DNA of 52,706 nucleotides from NCBI GenBank assembly GCA_902801255.1, contig CADCHO010000010.1, positions 1 to 52,706 of the forward strand, in the 5' to 3' direction. Below the pieces are notes generated by a model. It was not told the DNA's origin. It did not search any database and saw nothing but the letters and a program-made list of their open reading frames with translations. The DNA is from an uncultured Eubacteriales bacterium (GTDB lineage Bacteria > Bacillota > Clostridia > Peptostreptococcales > Anaerovoracaceae). Within the stretch, counting starts at the first letter, position 1. Every line of letters begins with the position of its first letter. Of the stretch, positions 1 to 7,933 are shown piece by piece. The position numbers and the translations under genes are program-made.

Positions 1-150
1 CTGCTCTGATGACGGAGTCTCCTCTTTCAGAAGCGACATTGCTTCACTTACCGAAATGCCGGATTTTACCATCATTCCCATGTTTTCAAAGAATGATGTG
101 AGCTCGGTATAGTTCAGCATCCTGGAATCCGTTTTTTTCTCAGAACTCAT
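1..150 (-). CDS. Type II secretion/pilus assembly GspF-like protein (N-terminal fragment)
   Basis: The first 50 codons of a minus-strand gene that runs off the left edge. The start is ATG at 148-150, with AAGGAG about 9 nt upstream. The fragment contains a pattern like ELTSFFENMGMMVKSGIS followed by SEAMSLL, which resembles the start of the T2SF (GspF/PilC) domain, where a short helix with a G-[IL]-[SP] turn precedes an Ala/Leu helix. GspF proteins are inner-membrane platform proteins of type II secretion, type IV pili or competence systems. With so little sequence the family call is tentative; another helical membrane protein is possible. It lies 31 nt downstream of the transglutaminase-like lipoprotein gene on the same strand. 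Confidence 0.5.
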   Translation of the reverse strand, partial: MSSEKKTDSRMLNYTELTSFFENMGMMVKSGISVSEAMSLLKEETPSSEQ

Positions 151-181
151 TAGTCTAAGCTCCTTTCATTTATATGCATTT

Positions 182-1138
182 TCAATACTGAAATACGTCC
201 ATGTAATTGGAACCATCACCAATGAACCGGCTGTCAGATCCGTTGGCAGAAAAAGTGAGGTCGAGGCGGTTCCATTCATCTTCGTGAACCTCGAATTCAA
301 CGGCAACCCATCCGGTCTCTTTTGTGTAGTACATGTTCCACGCATGATAGAGATCACCGTTTTCACCTACATATCCGAAAATAATTTTTGTCGGTATACC
401 ATGGCTCCTCAGCATTGCCGCCGCAAGCGACGCATAATCAATGCAAATGCCCTTGCCGGTCTCCATGGTCTCGTCCGGGTCAGGAATGTATCCTGACTGC
501 ACAGTCTCCGCCTTCTTTTTGTCGTATTTGACACTTTTGCATACGAAGTTGAAGACGTTTGTAATGAAATCATTAGCATCTGTCGACTGTGCAGCGAGTT
601 CATCTGCCTTGAGCACGCAGGATGACTCATCAGTATAATCCGCGTATTGGCTCGGTCTGAGGAAAGGATCGAATTCATCCTCCAGTTCCACGTTTACCGT
701 AGTAGCGTAAAGCTCACTGTACTTGGTATCGACTATGTTCTTCATGACCTTGATCGTGTATGATCCGTTTCCAAGCTGGAACGGAAAGATCTGGTCTTTT
801 CCGGTAACAACATCGTAGGTGTAGACCTCGTCATCCTTGAACACCTGGAGTTTGATCTTTTTATCCGACACGCAGTGGATGCCGAAAAAGCCTTTGTCGC
901 TCCTTGAGGTATCTACCAGCACTTCGTCATTGCCATAAGCTTCATCCTCATGGAACTTTGCGCCTCTGAATTTAGGCACTTCATATCTTTCGACAGTTTC
1001 ATCGGCCGGAGCCTCGGTCTCTGCAACTGCTCCACCGGCCGCCTCGCTGTTGCCGCATGCCGGAAAACACGCAAAAACGGAAGAAATCAGAAGACAGATG
1101 ATCAGATATTTGGCTTTCTTTTTCATCTTATGCCGCAC
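182..1138 (-). CDS. Transglutaminase-like domain lipoprotein
   Basis: A predicted secreted lipoprotein of 318 residues. I chose the GTG at 1138 because GGAGG lies 6 nt before it; the internal ATG at 1126 is 18 nt from that site. A basic start and hydrophobic stretch end in a lipobox-like F-P-A-C (Cys28), followed by an Ala/Glu/Thr-rich linker. The C-terminal half is a transglutaminase-like cysteine protease fold: Cys232 in GKGICIDYA, His265 in YHAWN and Asp293 in RLDLTF form the expected triad. About 130 residues between linker and catalytic domain look like beta-rich surface sequence. Such proteins may act as surface proteases or cross-linking/amidase enzymes; the substrate is unknown. It follows glgA but a terminator separates them. 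Confidence 0.8.
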   Translation of the reverse strand: MRHKMKKKAKYLIICLLISSVFACFPACGNSEAAGGAVAETEAPADETVERYEVPKFRGAKFHEDEAYGNDEVLVDTSRSDKGFFGIHCVSDKKIKLQVFKDDEVYTYDVVTGKDQIFPFQLGNGSYTIKVMKNIVDTKYSELYATTVNVELEDEFDPFLRPSQYADYTDESSCVLKADELAAQSTDANDFITNVFNFVCKSVKYDKKKAETVQSGYIPDPDETMETGKGICIDYASLAAAMLRSHGIPTKIIFGYVGENGDLYHAWNMYYTKETGWVAVEFEVHEDEWNRLDLTFSANGSDSRFIGDGSNYMDVFQY

Positions 1139-1240
1139 TTCATTCCTCCATTTCAGGTAATTTGTATAGCTCTTTAATTTTAGCAATTACTGCCTTATAT
1201 TGTAAATAGACTTCGTCATTTTATCCGTCATTGAACAACA

Positions 1241-1267
1241 AAAGAGACCCCATTAAGGAGTCTCTTT
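1241..1267 (-). terminator. Intrinsic terminator after glgA
   Basis: The arms AAAGAGAC (1241-1248) and GTCTCTTT (1260-1267) form an 8-bp stem. On the minus strand a TTTTGTTGTT tail follows. It ends the amylase-glgA transcript before the transglutaminase-like gene. Confidence 0.75.
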
Positions 1268-1312
1268 ATTGATTAATCTGAATTTGTAAGGGATCTTTTT
1301 TAACAGCACTCC

Positions 1313-2824
1313 TTACGGTCTCAGCTCAAGATACAGATCTCTGTACTTCCATGCCGATGCCTCCCACGACACATCCTTCGCCATGTTTCTCTGCACCATC
1401 TCATCCCAGTGCCAGCGATCAGTAAAGTACAGCGTCTTAGCGCGGTTGATGGCATCATAGAGCAATCCGGCTTCATATCTGTCAAATGTGAAGCCATTTC
1501 CGCTCTGGTAAAACACATTATATGGCTCAACTGTATCTTTCAGGCCGCCGGTCTCACGGACCACAGGAACAGTTCCGTAACGCATTGCGATCAGCTGTGT
1601 AAGTCCGCATGGCTCAAACAGCGAAGGTACCAGCAGCGCATCTGCGCCTGCATAGATCCTGTGTGCTCTGCCCTCATCGTACATGATGCATGAGCAGACG
1701 CTGCCCTTGAACCAGTTCTCAAAGTTGCGGAACGATTCCTCATACATGGCATCACCTGTGCCGAGCACTGCTATCTGTGTATTGCCGTCGATGAGCCCCG
1801 GAAGTATCTCATTGACCAGGTCAAGTCCTTTCTGATTCGTCAGACGTGAGATAAGACCTATAACAAACTTGCTGTCATCGACTTCAAGTCCGAGTTCCTC
1901 CTGCAGAGCGCGCTTGTTCTGTCTCTTTTTCTCCAGCACTTCCGTGATATCGTAAGGCTCGGCAATTCTTGTGTCTGCCTTAGGATCCCACTGTACAACA
2001 TCTATGCCGTTAACGATGCCGCGCAGCTTTCCGGAATGATGGCGTATATGCGCATCCAGGCCGTCACCGAAGAACGGAGTCTGGATCTCTCCTGCATAAG
2101 TTTCACTGACTGTAGTAATAGCATCAGCATAAGCAAGTCCAGCTTTTAACATATTGGCATCTTCATAGCCTGTCTTGAATACATCGATGTTAAAAACATC
2201 ATCAGGCAGGTTTGTCCAGTAGCGGATTGTAGAAATATTGTACACACCCTGGAAGCGCAGATTATGAATAGTCAGAACTGTCTTTGCATCCCTGATGGCT
2301 GTTTCCGCAAACTGAGTACGGAGCATAACAGGTACCAGGCTTGCCTGCCAGTCATGGCAGTGAATGATATCCGGGATCCAGTCCATGTAATTCAGTGCAG
2401 CAAGAGCTGCCTTGCAGAAATAGCAGTACTTCGGAATGTCGTCAACAAGGTTGAGGTAAGGGTTGCCGCTGCTGAAGAACTCATCGTTATCGATAAAGTC
2501 ATATACAACACCATCATGCACATACTCCATGATACCTACGTAATATGATTTTCCGTCTGCACACAGATCCATGTCGAATGAGCCGCGGTATACCATCTTC
2601 TCCTGATATTCCCAAGGGATGCAGTGATAGCGCGGAATGATGACCTTAACGTCACAATTGAGTGCGGCCAGTGCCTTAGGCAGAGCATACATTACATCGC
2701 CGAGTCCTCCGGTCTTTACGAACGGGTAGCACTCGGAACCGATGAAGACGATGCTTCTTCTCGGCTGTGGAAGTGCCGTCTCTGCTGCCATATTTTCAGT
2801 ATTCATTGTTTCTTCGTTTGCCAT
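1313..2824 (-). CDS. glgA: Glycogen synthase (ADP-glucose type, GT5)
   Basis: Elongates alpha-1,4-glucan from ADP-glucose in the cytoplasm. The protein has 503 residues. After an unusual hydrophilic extension of about 23 residues comes the GT5 N-terminal domain with the nucleotide-binding loop K37-TGGLGDV. The C-terminal Rossmann domain has ISRLTNQKGLD, the acidic catalytic region LFEPCGLTQ, and ETGGLKDTV, all hallmarks of bacterial GlgA. AGGAG is well placed before the ATG. It starts 23 nt after the alpha-amylase gene and is surely co-transcribed with it. No glgC, glgB or glgP is in the window, so the ADP-glucose source lies elsewhere. The downstream terminator marks the operon end. Confidence 0.95.
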   Translation of the reverse strand: MANEETMNTENMAAETALPQPRRSIVFIGSECYPFVKTGGLGDVMYALPKALAALNCDVKVIIPRYHCIPWEYQEKMVYRGSFDMDLCADGKSYYVGIMEYVHDGVVYDFIDNDEFFSSGNPYLNLVDDIPKYCYFCKAALAALNYMDWIPDIIHCHDWQASLVPVMLRTQFAETAIRDAKTVLTIHNLRFQGVYNISTIRYWTNLPDDVFNIDVFKTGYEDANMLKAGLAYADAITTVSETYAGEIQTPFFGDGLDAHIRHHSGKLRGIVNGIDVVQWDPKADTRIAEPYDITEVLEKKRQNKRALQEELGLEVDDSKFVIGLISRLTNQKGLDLVNEILPGLIDGNTQIAVLGTGDAMYEESFRNFENWFKGSVCSCIMYDEGRAHRIYAGADALLVPSLFEPCGLTQLIAMRYGTVPVVRETGGLKDTVEPYNVFYQSGNGFTFDRYEAGLLYDAINRAKTLYFTDRWHWDEMVQRNMAKDVSWEASAWKYRDLYLELRP

Positions 2825-2847
2825 TTTTATTCTCCTGTATCTCCCCG

Positions 2848-4422
2848 TTAGCGGAAGCTCTTCACCCAGTTCAGTAAAGAATCTCTGTAAACGTTTTCTC
2901 TGACTTCTCTTTTCATCCGGTCAGTCAGAGGCCCGTTGGCAGAAAGTTTAGCAAGTATCTCAGCCTGAAGTTCTTCTATGCTCATCTCTTCATAGCTCTT
3001 TCCTGCTTCAGCCCTCTGAGGCATTACATCAATGCTTTCTTCAGGCTCATTTCTGTCCATCATCTCTTCCGGACTGTGCTTCAGCGGTTCGTAGTGATTC
3101 CTCTCAGAATTCGGGATCCAAATTTCAGCGCTGTTGCCTTCAAGGCTGAACCTCAGTCTGCCCTGATCAGAAGAGATCTCTCTTCCGTGAAGTGCACCGG
3201 TATATGATCCGTCAAGCCCCAGATCGAAGCTTTCTTCTCTGTCACTGTTTGTGACTGTTATAAGTATATCACCACGCATGAACGCGTATTTTGTAGTAGT
3301 CAGATCTGCCTCACGGTATTCTCCGTACCACAGAGCGGACTCCTTACTATATATGTTACCAAGTGCGCTGATGATATGCAAAGGGTTATTATCCTGTGAT
3401 GAAAGTTCCCTCAGTGAAAGCGCCGGGCGCAGCGATGCGTCTGACCCTCTTTCCTTTCTTCCTTCAATGCCGAACTCCGAGCCGTAGTAAACGGACGGAA
3501 TACCCGGAAGAGTGTAAAGAAGAACATGTACAGGCAGGAAATGCCTCTTGTCACGCAGCTTTGTCATAATGCGTTCAACATCATGATTATCTACGAAATC
3601 ATACAAATGTACGTTATCTCCGAGTCCCATGTCCCTCTGGCGCTTAACAGTATGTGCTATCTCAAAATAGTTGTGATCGTTATGAGCGCTGTAAAGAGCT
3701 TTGTGCAGGGCATAATTTGTCACTGAGTGCAGTGTATTGTCATTTACCCAGCGGCTGTACTCGCCGTGTATGACCTCTCCCATAAGCCAGAAGTCTTCCT
3801 TCAGCCCGTCCGCGATGTTCCTGAGCTCGCGCATGAATCCGTGTTCGAGCACATCTGCAGCATCAAGACGGATGCCGTCTATATCGAATTCCGACACCCA
3901 GAAACGAATGGTGTCAAAATGATACTGTCTCACCTCAGGCTCATACAGGTTGAGCTTAGGGAGCAGATTATGGCCACCCCAGTTATCGTAGGAAAAGCCA
4001 TCGTTATACTCGTTATTTCCCCAGAAGTTTACGTTGCAGTACCAGTTTCTGTACCTGCTGTTCTCACGGTTCTCTTTCAGATCGCGGAAGGCAAAGAACC
4101 CCCTTCCCGTGTGATTGAACACGCCGTCCAGGATCACATGTATGCCATTCTCATGGCAGTATCTCACCAGTTCTTTAAGGTCTTCGTTATCTCCAAGTCT
4201 CTCATCAAGACGGCGATAGTCTTCAGTATCGTATCCATGAGATCCTGACGAAAAGCACGGACCGAAATACAGCGCAGTAAAACCGCACTCCTTCATATGA
4301 TCGACCCATTCCTTAAGTTCAGGAAGTCTGTGTACCGTCTGACTGTGATCATTCAGCTCAGGCGCTCCAAGCAGACCTAACGGATATATATGATAAAAAA
4401 CAGCCTCTTCATACCAAGCCAT
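2848..4422 (-). CDS. Alpha-amylase family glycosyl hydrolase (GH13), cytoplasmic
   Basis: A GH13 enzyme of 524 residues without signal peptide, expected to cut or rearrange alpha-1,4-glucan inside the cell. The start is the ATG at 4422, with AAAGGAG 7-8 nt upstream; an upstream in-frame ATG has no such site. The four GH13 motifs are present: DGVFNHTG (region I, about residue 99), DGIRLDAAD with nucleophile Asp187, MGEVIHG with acid Glu216, and FVDNHDVER with Asp281. After the barrel and a beta domain there is an acidic stretch and a conserved-looking helical tail of about 50 residues. Coupling to glgA suggests a role in glycogen turnover. Exact specificity (amylase, neopullulanase or maltodextrin enzyme) cannot be read from the motifs. 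Confidence 0.88.
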   Translation of the reverse strand: MAWYEEAVFYHIYPLGLLGAPELNDHSQTVHRLPELKEWVDHMKECGFTALYFGPCFSSGSHGYDTEDYRRLDERLGDNEDLKELVRYCHENGIHVILDGVFNHTGRGFFAFRDLKENRENSRYRNWYCNVNFWGNNEYNDGFSYDNWGGHNLLPKLNLYEPEVRQYHFDTIRFWVSEFDIDGIRLDAADVLEHGFMRELRNIADGLKEDFWLMGEVIHGEYSRWVNDNTLHSVTNYALHKALYSAHNDHNYFEIAHTVKRQRDMGLGDNVHLYDFVDNHDVERIMTKLRDKRHFLPVHVLLYTLPGIPSVYYGSEFGIEGRKERGSDASLRPALSLRELSSQDNNPLHIISALGNIYSKESALWYGEYREADLTTTKYAFMRGDILITVTNSDREESFDLGLDGSYTGALHGREISSDQGRLRFSLEGNSAEIWIPNSERNHYEPLKHSPEEMMDRNEPEESIDVMPQRAEAGKSYEEMSIEELQAEILAKLSANGPLTDRMKREVRENVYRDSLLNWVKSFR

Positions 4423-4446
4423 TTGTCTTTCTCCTTTCTCTGCAGC

Positions 4447-4474
4447 ATAATACTCCAAAAAAAAGAAATTTCAA
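4447..4474 (-). promoter_or_regulatory. Predicted sigma-A promoter for amylase-glgA
   Basis: On the minus strand TTGAAA (4469-4474) and TATTAT (4447-4452) are 16 nt apart, about 25 nt before the amylase start codon. Consensus match only. Confidence 0.5.
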
Positions 4475-4502
4475 CCTTTTTATCATTTTTGATACAACAA
4501 AT

Positions 4503-4529
4503 ATGCCGGAGCAGTGAGTGCTCCGGCAT
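4503..4529 (-). terminator. Intrinsic terminator after gpx
   Basis: A perfect 11-bp stem, ATGCCGGAGCA (4503-4513) with TGCTCCGGCAT (4519-4529) and a 5-nt loop. The minus-strand tail ATTTGTTGT is moderately U-rich. It separates ohrR-gpx from amylase-glgA. Confidence 0.65.
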
Positions 4530-4602
4530 GTATGATCCCGATCATATTTTCATTTGAAACAGTCCGTAGAGGCTATGATGGCACTACCCTCGCTTCGTGG
4601 AG

Positions 4603-5148
4603 TTAAAGGGCTGCAGCAACTGCCTTCTTTACTTCTCCCATGTCAACAGTAGGCTCGAATCTTGCGATTACATTGCCCTCTCTGTCGACCAGGAATTTTG
4701 TGAAATTCCACTTGATGTAGGCTTTGTCGCCGAACTTTTTGTTGTTTGCATTTGCGAACTTTGTCAGAGCTGCCATCTTAAGACCCTTACCGAATCCTTC
4801 GAAAGGCTTTTCTGTTGCCAGATATGCAAACAGCGGATCTGCCGTTTCGCCGTTTACATCGATCTTAGCGAACTGCGGAAATTCAGTTCCGAACTTCAGA
4901 GTGCAGAATTCATGGATCTCATCATCTGATCCCGGAGCCTGATCTGCGAACTGATTGCATGGGAAGTCCAGGATCTCAAAGCCCTGATCCTTCATCTCCT
5001 TATACATCGCCTCAAGAGGGTCATAATGCGGAGTGAAGCCGCATCCGGTCGCTGTGTTAACGATCAGAAGCACCTTGCCCTTATAGTCTGCAAGACTCAC
5101 TACATTACCGAATCTGTCTTTTACATCAAAATCATAAACGTTGCTCAT
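4603..5148 (-). CDS. Glutathione peroxidase family thiol peroxidase
   Basis: Reduces hydrogen or organic peroxides in the cytoplasm, in bacteria often with thioredoxin rather than glutathione as donor. The 181-residue protein has the full signature: peroxidatic Cys36 in VNTATGCGFTP, then DFPCNQFADQAPG with Gln70, and KWNFTKFLVDR with Trp147-Asn148, making up the catalytic tetrad. Cys36 is an ordinary TGC codon, not selenocysteine. Cys64 and Cys82 are candidate resolving cysteines. Its ATG overlaps the stop of the OhrR-type regulator gene by 4 nt, implying translational coupling. The context says it serves as the peroxide-induced defence gene of that regulator. Confidence 0.93.
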   Translation of the reverse strand: MSNVYDFDVKDRFGNVVSLADYKGKVLLIVNTATGCGFTPHYDPLEAMYKEMKDQGFEILDFPCNQFADQAPGSDDEIHEFCTLKFGTEFPQFAKIDVNGETADPLFAYLATEKPFEGFGKGLKMAALTKFANANNKKFGDKAYIKWNFTKFLVDREGNVIARFEPTVDMGEVKKAVAAAL

Positions 5149-5594
5149 TTTGTTCTCCTTTCCTTACCCAGAAGTTCATATAACAGCTCATAAAGTTTTA
5201 CAGCTTTCTCCGGTGACAGATCGATGCACTCTCCTACCTTTTCGGGAATGTCCTTTGCTTTCTCCTGCATCTCTCTGCCCTGCTCTGTCAGTGTGATCAC
5301 AACGACCCTGTCGTCTTCCGCGCTGCGTGATCTGGTGATATACCCTGCGCTTTCCATTTTCTTAAGAAGCGGCGATACGGTCCCGTTATCAAGCATCAGC
5401 CTTTCGCATATCTCACCGACAGTGATGCCATCCTTTTCCCACAATACCAGAAATGTGATGTACTGCGTATATGTAAGTCCCAGTTCTTTAAGCCATGGCG
5501 TATACAGGCCTGTCACACTTCTCGCTGCTGCATAAAGAGGAAAGCATATCTGATTTTCCAGTTTCATTAACTCTTTATAATCTGTTTCTTTCAT
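5145..5594 (-). CDS. ohrR: OhrR-type MarR family organic peroxide-sensing regulator
   Basis: A winged-helix repressor of 149 residues from the ATG at 5594 (AAGG 8-10 nt upstream). The longer frame reading upstream would cover the AT-rich operator and is unlikely to be translated. The N-terminus KLENQICFPLYAAARS closely follows B. subtilis OhrR, and Cys17 corresponds to its reactive Cys15, which is oxidised by organic peroxides to release DNA. LTYTQYITFLVLWE, LDNGTVSPLLKKMES (recognition helix) and RSAEDDRVVVITLTEQG (wing) are also typical. It overlaps gpx by 4 nt, and probably represses both genes through the repeats just upstream. There is no ohr gene nearby. Confidence 0.87.
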   Translation of the reverse strand: MKETDYKELMKLENQICFPLYAAARSVTGLYTPWLKELGLTYTQYITFLVLWEKDGITVGEICERLMLDNGTVSPLLKKMESAGYITRSRSAEDDRVVVITLTEQGREMQEKAKDIPEKVGECIDLSPEKAVKLYELLYELLGKERRTK

Positions 5595-5614
5595 GAAAAT
5601 TACCTTCAAGTATT

Positions 5615-5643
5615 TATATTTGATACAACTATATTTTATACAA
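5615..5643 (-). promoter_or_regulatory. Candidate OhrR operator: 14-bp direct repeat
   Basis: Two copies of a 14-mer, TATATTTGATACAA (5615-5628) and TATATTTTATACAA (5630-5643), differ at one base with a period of 15 bp. The second half also forms an inverted repeat TATATT-N6-AATATA. They lie about 20-50 nt before the ohrR start, where an autoregulatory operator is expected. TACAA/TTGTA half-sites recall the known B. subtilis OhrR site. Binding is inferred. Confidence 0.5.
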
Positions 5644-5680
5644 TATATTTTCATTGTCAAGTTTTTTACGCTCAAAGTTT

Positions 5681-5716
5681 AAAAAAATGACAGACGATCT
5701 GTAATCATCTGTCATC
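5681..5716 (-). terminator. Intrinsic terminator after the GDPD-like gene
   Basis: Arms at 5687-5698 and 5705-5716 pair over 12 positions with one G/T mismatch. On the minus strand seven T follow directly, a textbook terminator. Confidence 0.85.
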
Positions 5717-5748
5717 ATTTATCGTAGATTGGATCAGGGATCTATAAG

Positions 5749-6687
5749 TCACTGTTCGGTGCGGTACTTTTTTTCAAGCTTGATGGCAAGCCCGCTATCG
5801 TCAGTGAAATATGAATCCACACCGAGGTCGATCGCGCTTCTGATCTCCTCTTCAGAATTCAGTGTCCATGCGCTGAATTTCTTTTTATGATCACGTGCAG
5901 CCTTAAGATTATCTGCTGTCATGTTTTTCTTCGGAACGCTTATGATGTCCACATAGTCATTTCCGAGTGCGAGATCGAATGTTGCCTGATCCGCGCAGAC
6001 ATACAGTTTAGGCATGTCAGGGAACGACTCATCGAGCGGTCTGAGCACATCAAAGAAAGATGAAGCGGCTATGACATTGTCCTCCACCCCGCTCGTCCTT
6101 ACAGCTATCGTAAAGGCATCGACGTTTCGCGATCCTGTATATTTGATATCTACTATATACGTGACGGAGTCTCCGTATCTTTCAAAAAGATCTTTCAGTT
6201 TTATCACGTTGCTTCCTGACTTGGTTTTCAGTTTATCGATCTGACCATCAGTCATTCCGGAGAAGTAGCCGCCTGTGCCTGTCATATCCATGGCATAATC
6301 ATCATGCGCTACATAAACTGTTCCGCTTCCGGATACTACAACGTCAGCTTCAATAAATTTTGAGCCTGCTTCAATGGCCCTGTCATAGGCAGCAAAAGTA
6401 AGCTCGTCGTCTCCCGCTGATCCTCTGTGTGAATATACATGCGAAGCTGCTTCGCTGTCTGCAGCCTGCTTAGCTTCTGCGGGTTCATCTGTTGCTTCAT
6501 CAGCAGCCTGTTCAGCTGCAGGAGCCTCATTAGCAGGCTTATCAGCTTTTTTATTATCTGACTTGCCGTAATGCGACAGGATAAAAGCTGCCAATGCTAT
6601 GCAAAGCAGGAGCATCACTACGATTGTAATGAGCTTTCTGTTTCTGCCTCTTCTTCTTATGTCTCTGTTGTTTTCCGACTCGTTCAT
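5749..6687 (-). CDS. Membrane-anchored glycerophosphodiester phosphodiesterase family protein
   Basis: A 312-residue protein with a basic N-terminus, one membrane segment (about 18-38) and an Ala/Glu-rich linker (about 46-82) that exports the C-terminal domain. The domain starts with HVYSHRG, has IEADV and VAHDD (the HRG, ExD and HD motifs of the GDPD fold), and ends with SAWTLNSEEEIRSAIDLGVDSYFTDD, typical of the last strand-helix pair. GDPD enzymes hydrolyse glycerophosphodiesters to glycerol-3-phosphate and an alcohol; the extracellular place suggests action on phospholipid head groups or teichoic/lipoteichoic material. The canonical second conserved glutamate region is less clear, so substrate is open. 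Transcribed alone between a promoter and a terminator. Confidence 0.85.
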   Translation of the reverse strand: MNESENNRDIRRRGRNRKLITIVVMLLLCIALAAFILSHYGKSDNKKADKPANEAPAAEQAADEATDEPAEAKQAADSEAASHVYSHRGSAGDDELTFAAYDRAIEAGSKFIEADVVVSGSGTVYVAHDDYAMDMTGTGGYFSGMTDGQIDKLKTKSGSNVIKLKDLFERYGDSVTYIVDIKYTGSRNVDAFTIAVRTSGVEDNVIAASSFFDVLRPLDESFPDMPKLYVCADQATFDLALGNDYVDIISVPKKNMTADNLKAARDHKKKFSAWTLNSEEEIRSAIDLGVDSYFTDDSGLAIKLEKKYRTEQ

Positions 6688-6728
6688 TATCTTTTACCTG
6701 ATTGTCCGGTTTTAGTTATATTGTTTTA

Positions 6729-6756
6729 AGTATAGGGCAAAAAAAGTCTGTTTCAA
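6729..6756 (-). promoter_or_regulatory. Predicted sigma-A promoter for the GDPD-like gene
   Basis: Minus-strand TTGAAA (6751-6756), 16-nt spacer, TATACT (6729-6734), about 42 nt before the ATG. Confidence 0.55.
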
Positions 6757-6835
6757 AGTAGCTTTACTCTTTTAATGCCCGAAAACCGGAACTTTTTTAC
6801 AAATATCGTTGCTTGCATTCAGAGGCTGTATGATA

Positions 6836-7933
6836 TCAGCTCATCTCGGCGAGCGCTTTGAGCTGACGATATATGTCGTCTTCCTTCGGTGGACACCCTC
6901 TTACGCAAATATCAAAACCCGCGGTGCAGTTGCCTATGCCAAGAAGTCCTTTTTTTCCGCGATGGCCCTGTCCTATGGCGATGTTTCCCGGCAGTTTGTC
7001 GAGAAGCCCTTCATTTTTGAGCCTTTCGAGTACCGGTATCAGGACTCCGTAGCATGCGCTGCATGAATCCACCTCATCAACAGCATAGCTTACATCCAGA
7101 ATGCTGTGTGCAGGCAGGTCCTCATACGGTTCGCCCTCACAGGTTACAAGTCTGAGCCGGGAAAGGTCACTGCTTCCGATGCCGAGCTTCTCTGCCAGAC
7201 ATATGTATTCCACATCCTCAGTCTCATACCCGAGAAGTGAACACACGTAGGAGTCCACCAGGACCGGATCAACAGCTGTCATGATGCAGTTGCGTGTGAC
7301 AGGATCACCGCCTTCTTCAAAGCTCAGATCTCCGCAGATGTGATCTATAACAATAAAGTCCTGCTTTATGCCCGCATTGAGATGAGCAATAGGCTTGTGA
7401 AGCCCCATTGTATGGAATCTCCTCTTTTCAGTATTGGGGATCAGCCCTTTGAGGTTCTTGAGCGCGCAGGTGATATGTGTCTGACAGTGCCCTTTCAGAA
7501 CAGGAACATTTATCAGAAAATCCCAGTCCCTGACTTTTTTGCAGATGGAGAGCGTTTCCCCTGCGCAGTCAGTGTCGGCGCCCTTATCTTTCTGCATGTC
7601 AATAAGGGATATTCCATATTCGCGTGCAACTGAGTTGTAGCCACAGTACTCGAAAGCTTCAGCTGTCTTATCGCCTACCCACGATCCTTCGGCAATCACT
7701 ATATTCACGTATCCCCGTTCCTGCAGAAACTCGACTATACCTGCAACTATCTCCGGATGAGTTGTTCCGCCGAAAGAAGCAGGCGCCGGTGTCACAAGAT
7801 TGGGTTTGATCGCGATACAGGGATCATCAGAAACTTCCGGAAGCAGATCTGCAAGTCCTGACTGCAAGAGCAGTCTTTTGGTCATTTCCTTATAGTCAGT
7901 TCCATATGAACGCCATATTTCGTTTCTTTGCAC
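6836..7933 (-). CDS. DUF362 domain protein
   Basis: A 365-residue cytoplasmic protein starting at GTG (7931-7933), which shares one base with the TAG of the preceding gene (TAGTG); GGGGAG lies about 8 nt before it. Recognisable DUF362 features are IKPNLVTP, a THPEIV segment, FLINVPVLKGH, CALKNLKGL and the later SCSACYG cysteines. DUF362 proteins of anaerobes are often found beside iron-sulfur proteins, and some carry extra ferredoxin domains; this one does not, but the cluster CSAC plus Cys near the C-terminus (GNCTAGFDICVRGCPP) may bind a metal or cluster. The biochemical function is unknown. It ends a run of genes for exported proteins. Confidence 0.8.
   Translation of the reverse strand: MQRNEIWRSYGTDYKEMTKRLLLQSGLADLLPEVSDDPCIAIKPNLVTPAPASFGGTTHPEIVAGIVEFLQERGYVNIVIAEGSWVGDKTAEAFEYCGYNSVAREYGISLIDMQKDKGADTDCAGETLSICKKVRDWDFLINVPVLKGHCQTHITCALKNLKGLIPNTEKRRFHTMGLHKPIAHLNAGIKQDFIVIDHICGDLSFEEGGDPVTRNCIMTAVDPVLVDSYVCSLLGYETEDVEYICLAEKLGIGSSDLSRLRLVTCEGEPYEDLPAHSILDVSYAVDEVDSCSACYGVLIPVLERLKNEGLLDKLPGNIAIGQGHRGKKGLLGIGNCTAGFDICVRGCPPKEDDIYRQLKALAEMS

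Noticed and set aside
3727-4248. A 173-codon plus-strand frame inside the amylase gene
   Set aside because: Shadow of the GH13 coding frame, no initiation signal.
4603-5148. Selenoprotein version of glutathione peroxidase
   Set aside because: The active-site codon is TGC, and no in-frame TGA or SECIS-like hairpin is needed.
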